Source: Chryseobacterium sp. Leaf405
Lineage (GTDB): Bacteria > Bacteroidota > Bacteroidia > Flavobacteriales > Weeksellaceae
DNA length: 64,000 nucleotides
Direction: 5' to 3'
Assembly (NCBI RefSeq): GCF_001425355.1
Contig: NZ_LMQN01000007.1
Coordinates: 1 to 64,000, forward strand
Shown: in pieces, positions 27,169 through 37,405 of the stretch
How positions within the stretch are numbered: the first letter of the stretch is position 1
Layout of the letters: every line of letters starts with the position of its first letter
Made by a program: the position numbers and the translations under genes
Notes under the pieces: model-generated
The model's database searches: none
Told to the model about the DNA's origin: nothing
Seen by the model: the letters and a program-made list of their open reading frames with translations, nothing else

Positions 27169-30100
27169 ATGAAAAAACTTATTACTCTTTTAATGTGTGG
27201 AGTTATGGGGGGAACTGCTTTTGCGCAGTGGTCGCCGGCTTCGCCTCAGAGAGGAGGATCCGGAAAGGAGATTTCTCTCGAACAGAACAAAAACTATAAG
27301 CTTAATATTGATCAAATCAGAAGTCAGCTTAAAAATGCTAAGGAAACTGGGGCAAACGCTCAGGCTGTAGAAATTTTGCTTCCTACTTTAAGAGGAAAGA
27401 TGGAAAGATTCGCTGTATACAGTTTTCCTGTTGTTGTAAAAGAATTGGCAGATCAGTATCAGCTTGGCTCTTACGTAGGTGTCGGTATTGATGATCCTAC
27501 TAAATTTTTAAGATTCTCGCTTTCTCCAAATGATTTTCAATCAATGATTATTAGAGGAGGAGATTATGAATTTATAGAGCCTTTAAAATCAGATAAAACA
27601 ATTTATACCGTTCATGCAAAATCTAATCCTACTGGTGGAAAAAGTTTTGTTTGTGATACAAATGAAAGTCCTGAAGTGAAGCAACAGATCGATGCATTGC
27701 TTGAAAAAGGAAAATCATTTAGCAATCAGCCTACCGATTTCTCAAAAATGTCTGACAGAAAGTACAGAACAATGAGACTGGCAGTATCTGTTACCGGAGA
27801 ATATTCACAAAAGTTCGGAGGAACTGTTGCTGGAGCTTTAGCACAGGTGAATGCAACTTTAACTAGAGTGAATGGTGTTTTTGAAAAAGATTTTGCACTT
27901 CACTTAAACCTACAAAACTTTCCGGGTGTTATTTATCTTAATGCTGCTACCGATCCTTATTCTAATTCGAATGTTGGAACGGCAGCTGCTAATGCAAATA
28001 ATGCCACTGGTTGGAATGTTCAGCTTCAGAGAACATTAACTACGAATGTAGGAAATGCCAATTATGATATCGGGCATTTATTCGGAGATTCAGGAGGTGG
28101 TGGAAACGCGGGCTGTATAGGCTGTGTTTGTATTAACCCAACAGGAGATCCTGCAACTTCTCTTTCTAAACAGAAAGGATCAGGATTTACTTCTCCGGCA
28201 GACGGTAATCCTTCAGGAGATAAATTCGATATTGATTACGTGGCTCATGAGATTGGTCACCAGCTTGGGGCTAATCACACATTCTCTCATGCTATTGAAG
28301 GTGCTGGTGTGAATGTAGAGCCAGGTTCCGGATCAACAATTATGGGATATGCTGGTATTACCGGAGGTCCTGCTACAGATGTTCAGGCAAATTCAGATGC
28401 TTATTTTCATGCTGTAAGTATTAATCAGGTTCAGGCTAATCTTATTGCAAAAACTTGTGATGTTGAAGCAACAACAAATAATAATCCACCTGTAATTGCT
28501 GCGTTACCATCTTATACGATTCCTAAAGGAACTGCATTTGTTTTGACAGCATCTGCAACAGATCCTGAAAATAATCCTATGACTTATGCTTGGGAGCAGG
28601 TTGATAGTGGAATGACAGCTGCTCAGACTATTAACAGTACAAATATTGGTACTACAACCTATGGAGCTTCATTCAGATCTTTTAGCCCTACAACGAGCCC
28701 TACAAGATATTTCCCCAAATTATCATCAGTTTTAGCTGGAGCACTGGATAATTCTTTAAGCACATGGGAGTCAACTTCACAAGTGGCAAGAAGTTCTAAA
28801 TTTGCGGTGACTGTAAGAGATAATAATCCAGCTGTAGATCAACAGCAGACTCAATATGCTGAACAAAATATTACAGTAGGAGCAGACGGACCATTTAGAA
28901 TATCTAATGCTGGTGGCTATTTATATACAAACGTTACAAACACATTAACTTGGGATGTTGCTGCAACCACTGCTGCACCTTACAACTCTCCAAATGTTAT
29001 GATAGATTATTCTACTGATAACGGAGTTACGTGGACTGTATTATCAGCAAGTACGCCAAATGACGGTTCTGAGGTTATAAATATTCCTGCTTCACTTAGC
29101 GGACAGTTTGTAGTGGTTAGAGTTTCTTCTATAGGAAATGTATTTTACGCCCTGAAGAAAATGATGTTAACTACTCAGGTTGCTTGTGGAGCTGCTGTAA
29201 GTGGAGTATATGTATCCAATATTGCCACGATGACGGCAACAGCTAACTGGGCGCCGGTTACTGGAGCGACATCGTATGTTATCAGATACAAGAAAACAAC
29301 TGATAATACATGGCAGGAGACAACTTCTACAACTACTTCTGTAAATATTACAGGGCTTGCTGCTAGTTCAACTTATGAAGTACAGGTATCTTCGGTTTGT
29401 GGAACTCAAGGTCAATTTTCTAATAGCGTGATTTTCTCTACACAAGCACTTACTTATTGTGCAATTAGTGCTAATAATACTCCCCAATACGAATATATCT
29501 CGAATGTAAAAATTACTAACGGAGCATTAACTTTGTTGAATAACCCTAGTGGACCTTCTAACTATAGCAACTATACAACAAATACAGCGCTACAGCCAAA
29601 CTTGGTTTTAAATACACCTTATACATTTTCAATGACAATTACTAACCCAGATTATGATACAGCACTTGCGTTTATTGATTACAATAATAATGGGGTTTTT
29701 GATTCAAATGAGAGAGTATTTAATTATCCTATTAATCTTCCAACAGGTCCTATTTCTGGAAACTTTACTGTACCGGCGTCAGCTGTTACCAATCAGCCTT
29801 TAAGAATGAGAGTAATATTGTATTACGCAGGCCAATTTGGTTCAACAGGAGCATCTCAAGTTGGATTTTCATTAAATTCTAGTTATACGGGTTGTGGTAC
29901 ATTTAGCTATGGTGAAGCGGAAGACTATAATGTTATTATAACTGCTACACAGTTATCAACAAGCGATGTAGCAAATCCTAAAGACGGAATTCAGATTTAT
30001 CCAAATCCGGTATCTGATGTTTTAAATGTAACTAAAGTTTCAGATAAAGCAACTTATAAGGTTTATAGTGCTGCTGGTCAGTTAGTGAAATCAGGAAACA

Positions 30101-30207
30101 TCAGCAACGGACAAATCAACGTTTCTGAATTAGTAAAAGGTGCATATGTAATTACAATCGAAGAAAAAGGAAAAGAATCATTCAATTCTAAATTCATCAA
30201 AAAGTAA
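27169..30207 (+). CDS. T9SS-secreted reprolysin-like zinc metalloprotease with FN3 and GEVED domains
   Basis: A 1012-aa secreted protease. Signal peptide about 1-20 (ends GGTAFAQ), propeptide to about 190, and a reprolysin/M12-like catalytic domain with HEIGHQLGANH (His360, Glu361, His364, His370) and a downstream Met-turn STIMGYAGI. An Ig/beta region follows (about 440-660), then one fibronectin type III domain (about 665-760, ATANWAPVTGATSYVIRYK), a GEVED domain (about 765-920, ending GEAEDYNVII) and a type A sorting domain (YPNPVSDVLNVTKVSDKA to KFIKK). It follows two other secreted proteases and is likely part of the same extracellular degradative set. Confidence 0.9.
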   Translation: MKKLITLLMCGVMGGTAFAQWSPASPQRGGSGKEISLEQNKNYKLNIDQIRSQLKNAKETGANAQAVEILLPTLRGKMERFAVYSFPVVVKELADQYQLGSYVGVGIDDPTKFLRFSLSPNDFQSMIIRGGDYEFIEPLKSDKTIYTVHAKSNPTGGKSFVCDTNESPEVKQQIDALLEKGKSFSNQPTDFSKMSDRKYRTMRLAVSVTGEYSQKFGGTVAGALAQVNATLTRVNGVFEKDFALHLNLQNFPGVIYLNAATDPYSNSNVGTAAANANNATGWNVQLQRTLTTNVGNANYDIGHLFGDSGGGGNAGCIGCVCINPTGDPATSLSKQKGSGFTSPADGNPSGDKFDIDYVAHEIGHQLGANHTFSHAIEGAGVNVEPGSGSTIMGYAGITGGPATDVQANSDAYFHAVSINQVQANLIAKTCDVEATTNNNPPVIAALPSYTIPKGTAFVLTASATDPENNPMTYAWEQVDSGMTAAQTINSTNIGTTTYGASFRSFSPTTSPTRYFPKLSSVLAGALDNSLSTWESTSQVARSSKFAVTVRDNNPAVDQQQTQYAEQNITVGADGPFRISNAGGYLYTNVTNTLTWDVAATTAAPYNSPNVMIDYSTDNGVTWTVLSASTPNDGSEVINIPASLSGQFVVVRVSSIGNVFYALKKMMLTTQVACGAAVSGVYVSNIATMTATANWAPVTGATSYVIRYKKTTDNTWQETTSTTTSVNITGLAASSTYEVQVSSVCGTQGQFSNSVIFSTQALTYCAISANNTPQYEYISNVKITNGALTLLNNPSGPSNYSNYTTNTALQPNLVLNTPYTFSMTITNPDYDTALAFIDYNNNGVFDSNERVFNYPINLPTGPISGNFTVPASAVTNQPLRMRVILYYAGQFGSTGASQVGFSLNSSYTGCGTFSYGEAEDYNVIITATQLSTSDVANPKDGIQIYPNPVSDVLNVTKVSDKATYKVYSAAGQLVKSGNISNGQINVSELVKGAYVITIEEKGKESFNSKFIKK

Positions 30208-30231
30208 TTAAGGTATAATTTTAATAATATG

Positions 30232-30258
30232 AATCCTCAGGTTTTACCTGAGGATTTT
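30232..30258 (+). terminator. terminator of the reprolysin-like gene
   Basis: AATCCTCAGGT and ACCTGAGGATT form an 11-bp stem with a TTT loop, then a T-run. Confidence 0.9.
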
Positions 30259-30259
30259 T

Positions 30260-30723
30260 TTGCTTTAATATAATTTCATTTCACTAAAAAATATTTTGAA
30301 CTGACGATATATTGATACCGAATTGTGGAGTTAAATACATGAGGTTTATGTATTATCTACAAGGATTTGATGAATAATAATTACATTAAGCTTTTTTTAA
30401 TAGTTTTTAAATTCCTGTTAAAAGTGTTAAAAACCCTTTAAATAAAGAGATAATTAAGAATTGAGTCCTTTATTCTTAAATGTTAAATACTTGTTTTATA
30501 TTGTTGTGAAATTTGTATAAAAAAAATACTTAAGGTTATATATTAATAAATAAAAATCATTAGATTTGTAGTTAACATAAAAATAATATAGCCTATGACA
30601 AGATTTTTTACTATTTCCAACTTTCTAACAATTCTACTTTTTTTATATGTATAAATTCAAAAAGTAACTCTTTAATTAAAACATATAACTTTCATATCCA
30701 TAAAGGATTTAATATTTAATAAT
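30260..30723 (+). promoter_or_regulatory. AT-rich upstream region with a -7 box
   Basis: This 464-base stretch holds no gene of normal size. TAGATTTG at 30561-30568 fits the -7 consensus, giving a leader of about 150 nt for the GEVED gene at 30724. Within the leader, bases 30595-30654 encode a possible 19-codon hydrophobic micro-ORF (MTRFFTISNFLTILLFLYV); I cannot tell whether it is translated. The rest is very AT-rich with short A/T runs. Confidence 0.4.
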
Positions 30724-33700
30724 ATGAGGAAAATTTTACTATTTTTTTTCTTTACGCTTTCATTAATAATGAATGCACAAGTAAGTGCCTACAGTTTTGC
30801 ACAGTCTTCGGGAACTTATACAGATCTGCCGGCTACTGCGAATGTAATAGCAACTGCGACTGGAAATACGGGTGCTGCTTCATTAGATAATGCTGTTTAT
30901 CCTGTAACTCTTCCTTTTGGTTTTTCATTTAACGGGAGTAATTATACTTCTATAAATGTTTCTACCAACGGTTTTATTACTTTTGGTGCCACTGCACCAG
31001 GAACGGCTACTTACAGCCCGATTTCGGGTACAGAAACGTATGCGGGCGCAGTATCTGCTTGGGGAAGAGATCTTAATACTGTTTTTAACATTGCATCAAC
31101 AACTGGTATTATCAGTTGGGCTGTTGTAGGGACTGCCCCTAACAGAGAAATTGTAATACAGTGGAAAGATTTCAGACCTTCTTACACTACGTCTACTACT
31201 AATGTATATACACTATCATTTCAAGTGAGACTTAGAGAAACTACAAATACTATTGCTGTAGTTTATAAAAGTGGATCATATTTAGCGGGAACTAGCTCTA
31301 TAAGCAATACAATACAAGTTGGTTTAAGAGGAGCTACCAATGCTGATTATAATAACCGACTTAATTCTACATCTGTATTATTTACAAGTTCAACAGCAGG
31401 AACGGGAAATGCAAGTACACAGGCATTTAATACTACAGGTACTACTCCTGGAACACCTACGAATGGGCTTACCTATACTTGGACTCCGCCATCTTGCTTT
31501 GGTCCGTCTGGTTTTGTTTCTACAGGAATGACTATTAACAGTGCTTCCGTGAGCTGGGCCACACCGTCTACACCTCCGGCAAATGGGTATGATATCTATT
31601 ATAGTACAACAACAACTCCACCAGCTACTCCACAAATTACGGGTATTGCGGGTACAGCTACAAGTTATACAATTCCGGGACTGACTCCAAGTACAGCATA
31701 TTATGTATGGATTAAAGCAAAATGTAGTTCAACAGATCAGAGTGCATTAGTAGGACCAATTAATGTTTATACTGGACATTGTATTCCTACAGGGGGTAGT
31801 TCATCAACGAGTTATTATTTAAATAATATTACGACAACCGGAGGATGGACAAACCTTGCTTATACAGCTTCATCATACCAAGCGTATGTAAATTCACCAG
31901 GAGTTGCAATGAGCTCTCCAGGATTTACAGTAACTGCAAATTTGGCTTCAGGTGGTGGAGGTACATATTATTACTATGTATGGGTTGATTGGAATAATGA
32001 CTTAGATTTTAATGATCCGGGTGAAACGATTATAGCGACAACTACTTATACTGCAACAGCAACAGCAAATATTGCTATACCGGCTGGGCAGGCATTGGGT
32101 AATTATAAAGTTCGTACATCGACATCTTATATTGGTTCAGTTACAGCTTGTGGACCTGGAGCTTGGGGGAATTATGTAGATTTTACTTTGTCTGTAGTTG
32201 CTCCTCCTACATGTTTGCCACCTACAGGTTTGGCAATTTCAAATACAACAACGACAAGTACAACAATTCAATGGACGGTTCCTACTCCGGCTCCTGCAGG
32301 TGGTTATGACGTTTATTATAATACAACAGGTGTTGCTCCTGTTGCAGGAACTATTCCTCAATATACAGGGGTAACAGGACCAAGTCAGATAATATCTGGA
32401 TTAACGCCTAGCACAACATATTATGTTTGGGTACGAGCAAGATGTGTTGGTTCTGATCTTAGTTACTGGTCTGGTCCGCGAACGGTTTACACCAATTATT
32501 GTGCACCTACAGGAGGTTCATCCTCAACATCGTATTACTTAAAAACTATTACATCTACAGGTGGATTTACCAATCTTGCATATACGGCTAATACATATAG
32601 TGCATATGTAAATAGCCCGGCTACGAGCTTCTCTGTATTGCCAGGAAATTCGGTAGATGTTACTATGAATGCTGGAACGAGTACATATTATTATTATATC
32701 TGGATAGATTGGAATAATGATATGATATTTGATCCTGTAACTGAGGAAGTATATTTTTCAGGAGGTTATGTTGCTTCGGCAACCAATGTACCCATTAGTT
32801 CCGTAGGTCATGCTTCTGGTTCTTATAGAGCAAGATTTGGAGCATCTTATATTGGTACTATGACTCCTTGTGGACCTGCAGCTTGGGGGAATTATGTAGA
32901 CTTTACGTTTATTATCAGACCTTGTTCTACTGTAGCACCTACCAATGTGTATGTAGACGCTATCAGCCATGTTGCCGGAACAGTACATTGGACACAATCT
33001 CCGGATAATCTTAGTTACAAAGTATATTGGAGAAAACAAGGAACTACACCATGGGCATTTTCATCTGCCGTATTGGCTCCGCCTACCAACAGTTATGTGA
33101 TGCCAGCTTTAGATCCTGCTACGATTTATGAAGTTAAAGTAGTTGCTGTTTGTAATACGAATGAAGGTCCGGCGACTCCGGTAGTATTTACCACTAAATG
33201 TGATCCTACACCTCCAAATGTAACGGTTACTAATATTGGCACTACTTCAGCTTTAATCAGCTGGTCTCCGGTAGCTGCAGCCTCACATTACTACATCAGA
33301 TACAGACTTACAGGAAGTGGAACTGCAGGATGGGGAGCTCCTATTGCGGTACCGGTAGGTTCAGGAAACTCTTACTTATTATCAGGTCTTAGTGTTTATA
33401 CTTCGTATGATGTAGAAGTTGCTAATATGTGTGATGCCGATACTACATTAAACCCATGGTCTAATCCTAAAGTATTTGTAACAGACAGAACTTGTGATAT
33501 TGCTCCTCCGGGACTTACGATTGTAAATATCACTCCAACAACGGCAGAAGTTACATGGGCTTCATTACCTGCTGCAACGGGTTATATTCTTAGATATAGA
33601 AAAGTAGGTATTCCGAGCTGGACAACGGTTACAGTTTCTACAAATACGTATACATTAACGGGTCTTTTAGAATTGACTCAATACGAAATGCAGGTAGCCA

Positions 33701-34476
33701 ATATGTGTGGAGGAACTCCTGGAAATTATACATTACCATATTTCTTCACAACGCCTACAGTAGTATACTGTCAAATGTCTTCTACTACATCGGCTACGGA
33801 ATATATTTCAAAAGTGACGGTAACACCAACTGGTAAAAATAAGATGGAGAATATTTCTCTTGCTTCAAATTATTCGGACTTTACAGGTGTTCCAGCTGCT
33901 TATATTGAATTAGTACAAGGTTCTGCAAACAACCAAATTACGATCGATAAAAAATTGGGAGGAGGAACCAAAGCGGGAATTGCAGTTTGGATCGACTTCA
34001 ACAGAAATGGGTATTTCGATATCAACGAAAGAATCATGGCTGTAGCTCCAAATTCAGATCCTACGGTAAGCGGAACATTTACAGTACCGTCAGACGCATT
34101 CATTAGCTTAACAGACTTCAAATATGTCGTAATGAGAGTGGCTATGGAAAAAGACGGTATCCCTGTGAACTGTACAAACTTCCCGAATGGTGAAGTAGAG
34201 GATTATACCGTAAGAATTTCTAAGACACCAATTCCTAATGTTCTTAACCAGACGGATATCTTAATTTATCCGAATCCGGTAAGTACAGTATTGTATGTGA
34301 AAAATATTAGTAAAAAAGCTAATTATAAGATCTACAACTCAGGAGGACAGTTGGTATCAAATGGTATTATCTTAAACAATAAAATAGATGTACACGCATT
34401 GATAAATGGAGTTTATGTAATAGACATTCAGGATGGTGACGCAACAACCGTTCAGAAGAAATTTATCAAAGAATAA
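30724..34476 (+). CDS. large T9SS-secreted FN3/GEVED repeat protein
   Basis: A 1250-aa secreted protein without a recognisable catalytic domain. A signal peptide (MRKILLFFFFTLSLIMNAQ) is followed by an N-terminal beta domain (about 20-255). Two near-identical blocks then each hold an FN3 module and a GEVED module: the marker PTGGSSSTSYYL begins each GEVED block (about residues 358 and 597) and CGP[GA]AWGNYVDFT closes it. Three more FN3-like domains (about 735-1010), a final GEVED domain (about 1015-1165, ending GEVEDYTVRI) and a type A sorting domain (YPNPVSTVLYVKNISKKA) complete it. The likely role is adhesion or binding at the surface. The repeats are protein domain duplications visible also in the DNA. 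Confidence 0.88.
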   Translation: MRKILLFFFFTLSLIMNAQVSAYSFAQSSGTYTDLPATANVIATATGNTGAASLDNAVYPVTLPFGFSFNGSNYTSINVSTNGFITFGATAPGTATYSPISGTETYAGAVSAWGRDLNTVFNIASTTGIISWAVVGTAPNREIVIQWKDFRPSYTTSTTNVYTLSFQVRLRETTNTIAVVYKSGSYLAGTSSISNTIQVGLRGATNADYNNRLNSTSVLFTSSTAGTGNASTQAFNTTGTTPGTPTNGLTYTWTPPSCFGPSGFVSTGMTINSASVSWATPSTPPANGYDIYYSTTTTPPATPQITGIAGTATSYTIPGLTPSTAYYVWIKAKCSSTDQSALVGPINVYTGHCIPTGGSSSTSYYLNNITTTGGWTNLAYTASSYQAYVNSPGVAMSSPGFTVTANLASGGGGTYYYYVWVDWNNDLDFNDPGETIIATTTYTATATANIAIPAGQALGNYKVRTSTSYIGSVTACGPGAWGNYVDFTLSVVAPPTCLPPTGLAISNTTTTSTTIQWTVPTPAPAGGYDVYYNTTGVAPVAGTIPQYTGVTGPSQIISGLTPSTTYYVWVRARCVGSDLSYWSGPRTVYTNYCAPTGGSSSTSYYLKTITSTGGFTNLAYTANTYSAYVNSPATSFSVLPGNSVDVTMNAGTSTYYYYIWIDWNNDMIFDPVTEEVYFSGGYVASATNVPISSVGHASGSYRARFGASYIGTMTPCGPAAWGNYVDFTFIIRPCSTVAPTNVYVDAISHVAGTVHWTQSPDNLSYKVYWRKQGTTPWAFSSAVLAPPTNSYVMPALDPATIYEVKVVAVCNTNEGPATPVVFTTKCDPTPPNVTVTNIGTTSALISWSPVAAASHYYIRYRLTGSGTAGWGAPIAVPVGSGNSYLLSGLSVYTSYDVEVANMCDADTTLNPWSNPKVFVTDRTCDIAPPGLTIVNITPTTAEVTWASLPAATGYILRYRKVGIPSWTTVTVSTNTYTLTGLLELTQYEMQVANMCGGTPGNYTLPYFFTTPTVVYCQMSSTTSATEYISKVTVTPTGKNKMENISLASNYSDFTGVPAAYIELVQGSANNQITIDKKLGGGTKAGIAVWIDFNRNGYFDINERIMAVAPNSDPTVSGTFTVPSDAFISLTDFKYVVMRVAMEKDGIPVNCTNFPNGEVEDYTVRISKTPIPNVLNQTDILIYPNPVSTVLYVKNISKKANYKIYNSGGQLVSNGIILNNKIDVHALINGVYVIDIQDGDATTVQKKFIKE

Positions 34477-34496
34477 TATTTAATATTAATCAATTG

Positions 34497-34532
34497 AAAA
34501 TCGGCTCTCAGAAATGAAAGCCGATTTTTTTT
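34497..34532 (+). terminator. terminator of the GEVED gene
   Basis: AAAATCGGCT (34497-34506) pairs with AGCCGATTTT (34519-34528), followed by T residues. Confidence 0.85.
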
Positions 34533-34545
34533 GGAATAAAATTGC

Positions 34546-34580
34546 ATAAAAAAACTCGCCAGATAGATCTAACGAGTTGA
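34546..34580 (-). terminator. terminator of coaE
   Basis: On the minus strand AACTCG and CGAGTT (34578-34573, 34558-34553) flank an inner AGAT/ATCT stem, followed by seven T. Confidence 0.7.
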
Positions 34581-34585
34581 AATTT

Positions 34586-35221
34586 TTATTCGATGTCGAA
34601 GATTACTTTTTCCGTTTGTTCTTTTAAATCTTCTAAAATTGTATTATTATAGATGATGCAGTCGGCAAGTTTTATCTTATCTTTTTCGGGCATTTGTTTT
34701 TCCATAACAGCTTCTACTTCCCGATAGGTTTTGTTGTCCCTATCCATGACTCTTTTGGTTCTGATATTGTCTTCAGCAGTGACTAAAACAGATTTATAAC
34801 ATTCTTTATTTAATTTGAGTTCAAACAGTAAAGCTGTTTCTTTAAAGACTAAATATTTGGTTTGCTTTTTTACCCAATTTTCAAAATCAATGCGCACTGC
34901 GGGATGAATAATTTCATTTAATTGATGAAGTAAATCTTTATCATTAAAAACCTTTTCGGCTACGAATTTTCTGTTGTAAAGACCATTTTTATCATAAGCC
35001 TCATCCCCTAAAAGTTCCTTTATTTTTACCTTTAGATCTTCATTGTCGTTTACAATATCTTTCGCTCTGTCATCCGAATAATATACAGGAAATCCGAACT
35101 CCTCAATAAATTTGGCAACGGTTGTTTTCCCCGAACCGATTCCGCCTGTTAACCCAATGATTTTGGGTGCAGATAACGGATCAGGCTCTGCTTTCTGTGT
35201 CTCTGAATGTAATTCTTCCAT
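34586..35221 (-). CDS. coaE: dephospho-CoA kinase
   Basis: CoaE, 211 aa, performs the last step of coenzyme A synthesis (ATP-dependent 3' phosphorylation of dephospho-CoA). The P-loop GLTGGIGSGKTTVAKFIEE starts near residue 23; YYSDDRAKDIV carries the conserved catalytic Asp region; IHPAVR and the lid segment R-x-MDRDNKT follow. The ATG at 35221 is used; a TTG two codons earlier is also in frame. About 18 residues precede the P-loop, somewhat longer than most CoaE proteins. It follows the MBL hydrolase gene with an 8-base gap, likely as one transcript. Confidence 0.93.
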   Translation of the reverse strand: MEELHSETQKAEPDPLSAPKIIGLTGGIGSGKTTVAKFIEEFGFPVYYSDDRAKDIVNDNEDLKVKIKELLGDEAYDKNGLYNRKFVAEKVFNDKDLLHQLNEIIHPAVRIDFENWVKKQTKYLVFKETALLFELKLNKECYKSVLVTAEDNIRTKRVMDRDNKTYREVEAVMEKQMPEKDKIKLADCIIYNNTILEDLKEQTEKVIFDIE

Positions 35222-35229
35222 ATTCAAAA

Positions 35230-36096
35230 TTAATATCCAAAAACATCATTAAAACTAAACGTTTCATCCAATCTTACTCCTTTTTCGGTCATTTTCAGAC
35301 TTGCCAATTCGTTGTGAGCATCATGTTCAAAGAATAACAGATATTCATTATCTACACATTGTTTCAGGAATTTTCCTTTTTCTTCCAATGTTAAAAGAGG
35401 TCTTGTATCATAGCCCATCACATAAACCTGAGGAATATGTCCTGCAGTAGGAATTAAATCGGCAGCAAAAACAATCGTTTTATCCTGATATTGAAGAACG
35501 GGAAGCATTTGTTTTTCCGTATGCCCGTCAACAAATATTACATCCATTTTTAAATCCGGAGCAAAACCATAATTTCCGTTTGTCGGAAGTGGTAAAAAGT
35601 TCAACTGTCCACTTTCCTGTATCGGGATAATATTTTCTTTTAAAAAACTTGCTTTTTCTCGTGCATTCGGTTCTGTTGCCCATTGCCAATGGTTTTCATT
35701 GGTCCAGAACTGTGCATTTTTGAATGCCGGTCTGTAACCAATTTTGTCGTCGTTCCATTCAATCGCGCCACCACAGTGGTCAAAGTGAAGGTGAGTCAGG
35801 AAAACATCAGTAATATCTTCCCTTACAAAACCGTATTTTTTTAAGTTTTTATCTAAATTATCGTCTCCCCAAAGCGAATAATGTCCGAAGAATTTATCGT
35901 CCTGTTTGTTTCCAAGACCGCAATCAATTAAGATTAATTTTTTTCCGTCTTCCACAAGAAGGGAGCGGGTTCCCAATTCGATTAGATTTTTTTCGTCTGC
36001 AGGATTAGTTTTTTCCCACAAACTCTTTGGGACGACTCCGAACATGGCACCGCCATCCAGTTTAAATTTTCCACATTGTATTGGATATAATTTCAT
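35230..36096 (-). CDS. MBL-fold metallo-hydrolase
   Basis: A 288-aa metallo-beta-lactamase-fold enzyme. The metal-binding motif THLHFDHCGG lies at about residues 111-120, a further His is in VDGHTEKQMLP (about 190-200), the bridging Asp is in VFAADLIPTAGH, and the final His region is LLFFEHDAH near 255. It has no signal peptide. The overall layout (LIDCGLGNK, HFDHCGGA, DGHTEKQ) resembles the AHL-lactonase/quorum-quenching-like branch, but substrates in that branch vary and none can be named. Together with coaE it forms a short minus-strand unit. Confidence 0.88.
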   Translation of the reverse strand: MKLYPIQCGKFKLDGGAMFGVVPKSLWEKTNPADEKNLIELGTRSLLVEDGKKLILIDCGLGNKQDDKFFGHYSLWGDDNLDKNLKKYGFVREDITDVFLTHLHFDHCGGAIEWNDDKIGYRPAFKNAQFWTNENHWQWATEPNAREKASFLKENIIPIQESGQLNFLPLPTNGNYGFAPDLKMDVIFVDGHTEKQMLPVLQYQDKTIVFAADLIPTAGHIPQVYVMGYDTRPLLTLEEKGKFLKQCVDNEYLLFFEHDAHNELASLKMTEKGVRLDETFSFNDVFGY

Positions 36097-36152
36097 ATAA
36101 TATTAAGTTTAATGTATAATTTGTTTATTAGTTTAATTACATTGAGATGAAT

Positions 36153-37175
36153 CTAAAATAGTTCTCCCGGATTTCTCGGAATAGCAATATTTAAATGCTT
36201 ATAAGCTTTATCGGTAACTTCACGACCTCTTGGCGTCCGGATGATAAATCCTTCCTGAATTAAAAACGGTTCATAAACTTCTTCCAGCGTTTCAGGATTT
36301 TCTGCAATAGATGTTGCCAACGCCGAAATTCCCACAGGTTTTCCTTTGAAGTTTTCAATCATAACACGCATAATTTTGTTGTCCATTTCATCCAATCCAA
36401 ATTCATCAACATTTAATGAATTTAAAGCATATTTTGTAATGTTGATCTCAATTTCGCCATTCCCTTTTATCTCAGCGAAATCACGGACTCTTCTTAGAAG
36501 TGCATTGGCAATTCTGGGTGTTCCACGGCTTCTTCTTGCAATTTCAATCGCTGCGTCTTCATATATTTTCACCCCTAAAACCCTTGCGCTTCTGATGATG
36601 ATCATGGATAATAATTCAATGGTATAATATTCCAATCTGCTTTGGATCCCGAACCTTGCCAACATTGGCTTGGTCAGCATTCCGCTTCTTGTTGTTGCAC
36701 CAACCAAGGTAAAAGGATTCAGACCAATCTGAACACTTCTTGCATTCGGACCGGTTTCTAACATAATATCGATTTTATAATCCTCCATTGCAGAATATAG
36801 ATATTCTTCCACAACGGGAGAAAGTCGGTGAATTTCATCAATGAAAAGCACGTCATTTTCTTCCAGATTGGTTAATAATCCGGCTAAACTTCCGGGCTTA
36901 TCCAATACAGGACCGGATGTAATTTTACAGTTCACATCAAGCTCATTCGCAATAATATTCGCTAAAGTTGTTTTACCCAAACCGGGTGGACCATGCAGTA
37001 AAACATGATCAAGCGCGCCACCACGTTTCTTGGCAGCAGTTACAAATACCTCTAGATTTTCTAAAGTTTTTCTCTGTCCTGCAAAATCTTTAAAGCTCTG
37101 CGGACGAATCTGTTCTTCCTGTATGAGCTCGTCATGGGAATAATTGTCTTTGTCTGGATGTAAAAAATCAGGCAT
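36153..37175 (-). CDS. ruvB: Holliday junction branch migration ATPase RuvB
   Basis: RuvB, 340 aa, the hexameric motor that with RuvA drives branch migration of Holliday junctions. Signatures are [11 protein letters not shown] near the N-terminus, Walker [12 protein letters not shown] (about residues 61-71), Walker [11 protein letters not shown] (about 110-119), sensor 1 GATTRSG and the C-terminal winged helix ending [11 protein letters not shown]. The length is standard. It is a single gene here; ruvA and ruvC are not in the window. Confidence 0.97.
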   Translation of the reverse strand: MPDFLHPDKDNYSHDELIQEEQIRPQSFKDFAGQRKTLENLEVFVTAAKKRGGALDHVLLHGPPGLGKTTLANIIANELDVNCKITSGPVLDKPGSLAGLLTNLEENDVLFIDEIHRLSPVVEEYLYSAMEDYKIDIMLETGPNARSVQIGLNPFTLVGATTRSGMLTKPMLARFGIQSRLEYYTIELLSMIIIRSARVLGVKIYEDAAIEIARRSRGTPRIANALLRRVRDFAEIKGNGEIEINITKYALNSLNVDEFGLDEMDNKIMRVMIENFKGKPVGISALATSIAENPETLEEVYEPFLIQEGFIIRTPRGREVTDKAYKHLNIAIPRNPGELF

Positions 37176-37337
37176 TAATTCAATTTCATTTACTGTAAAG
37201 ATAATGAATTTAGGTTAAGATTTAAAGACCGAGAGATAGTAAAAAATTAAGATTTGAGCGCGACAGATATTTTAAGTATTTTTGAGAGAGAAAATTTTAA
37301 AGATAAAAATTCTTAGCTCATAATGATATTGAGGTTC

Positions 37338-37372
37338 TTTGTAAAGTAAATAAAATATCAAATGTAGCTTTG
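37338..37372 (+). promoter_or_regulatory. promoter of hutI-hutG
   Basis: TTTG (37338-37341), a 23-bp spacer and TAGCTTTG (37365-37372) fit the Bacteroidota promoter pattern, with the ATG 33 bases further on. A second TAnnTTTG-like box lies upstream near 37275. Confidence 0.5.
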
Positions 37373-37405
37373 TTTTTATCTGAATTTTAGCTTTAAACTA
37401 AATAA

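Noticed and set aside
27102-27299. 65-aa plus-strand ORF at the start of the reprolysin gene
   Set aside because: It covers the promoter and then reads the signal-peptide region of the real gene in another frame.
30595-30654. 19-codon hydrophobic micro-ORF before the GEVED gene
   Set aside because: No second line of support for translation; mentioned only within the leader entry.
31800-32900. Long near-identical DNA repeats considered as CRISPR or mobile repeats
   Set aside because: They encode repeated FN3/GEVED modules in one continuous frame; there are no short regularly spaced repeats with unique spacers anywhere in the window.
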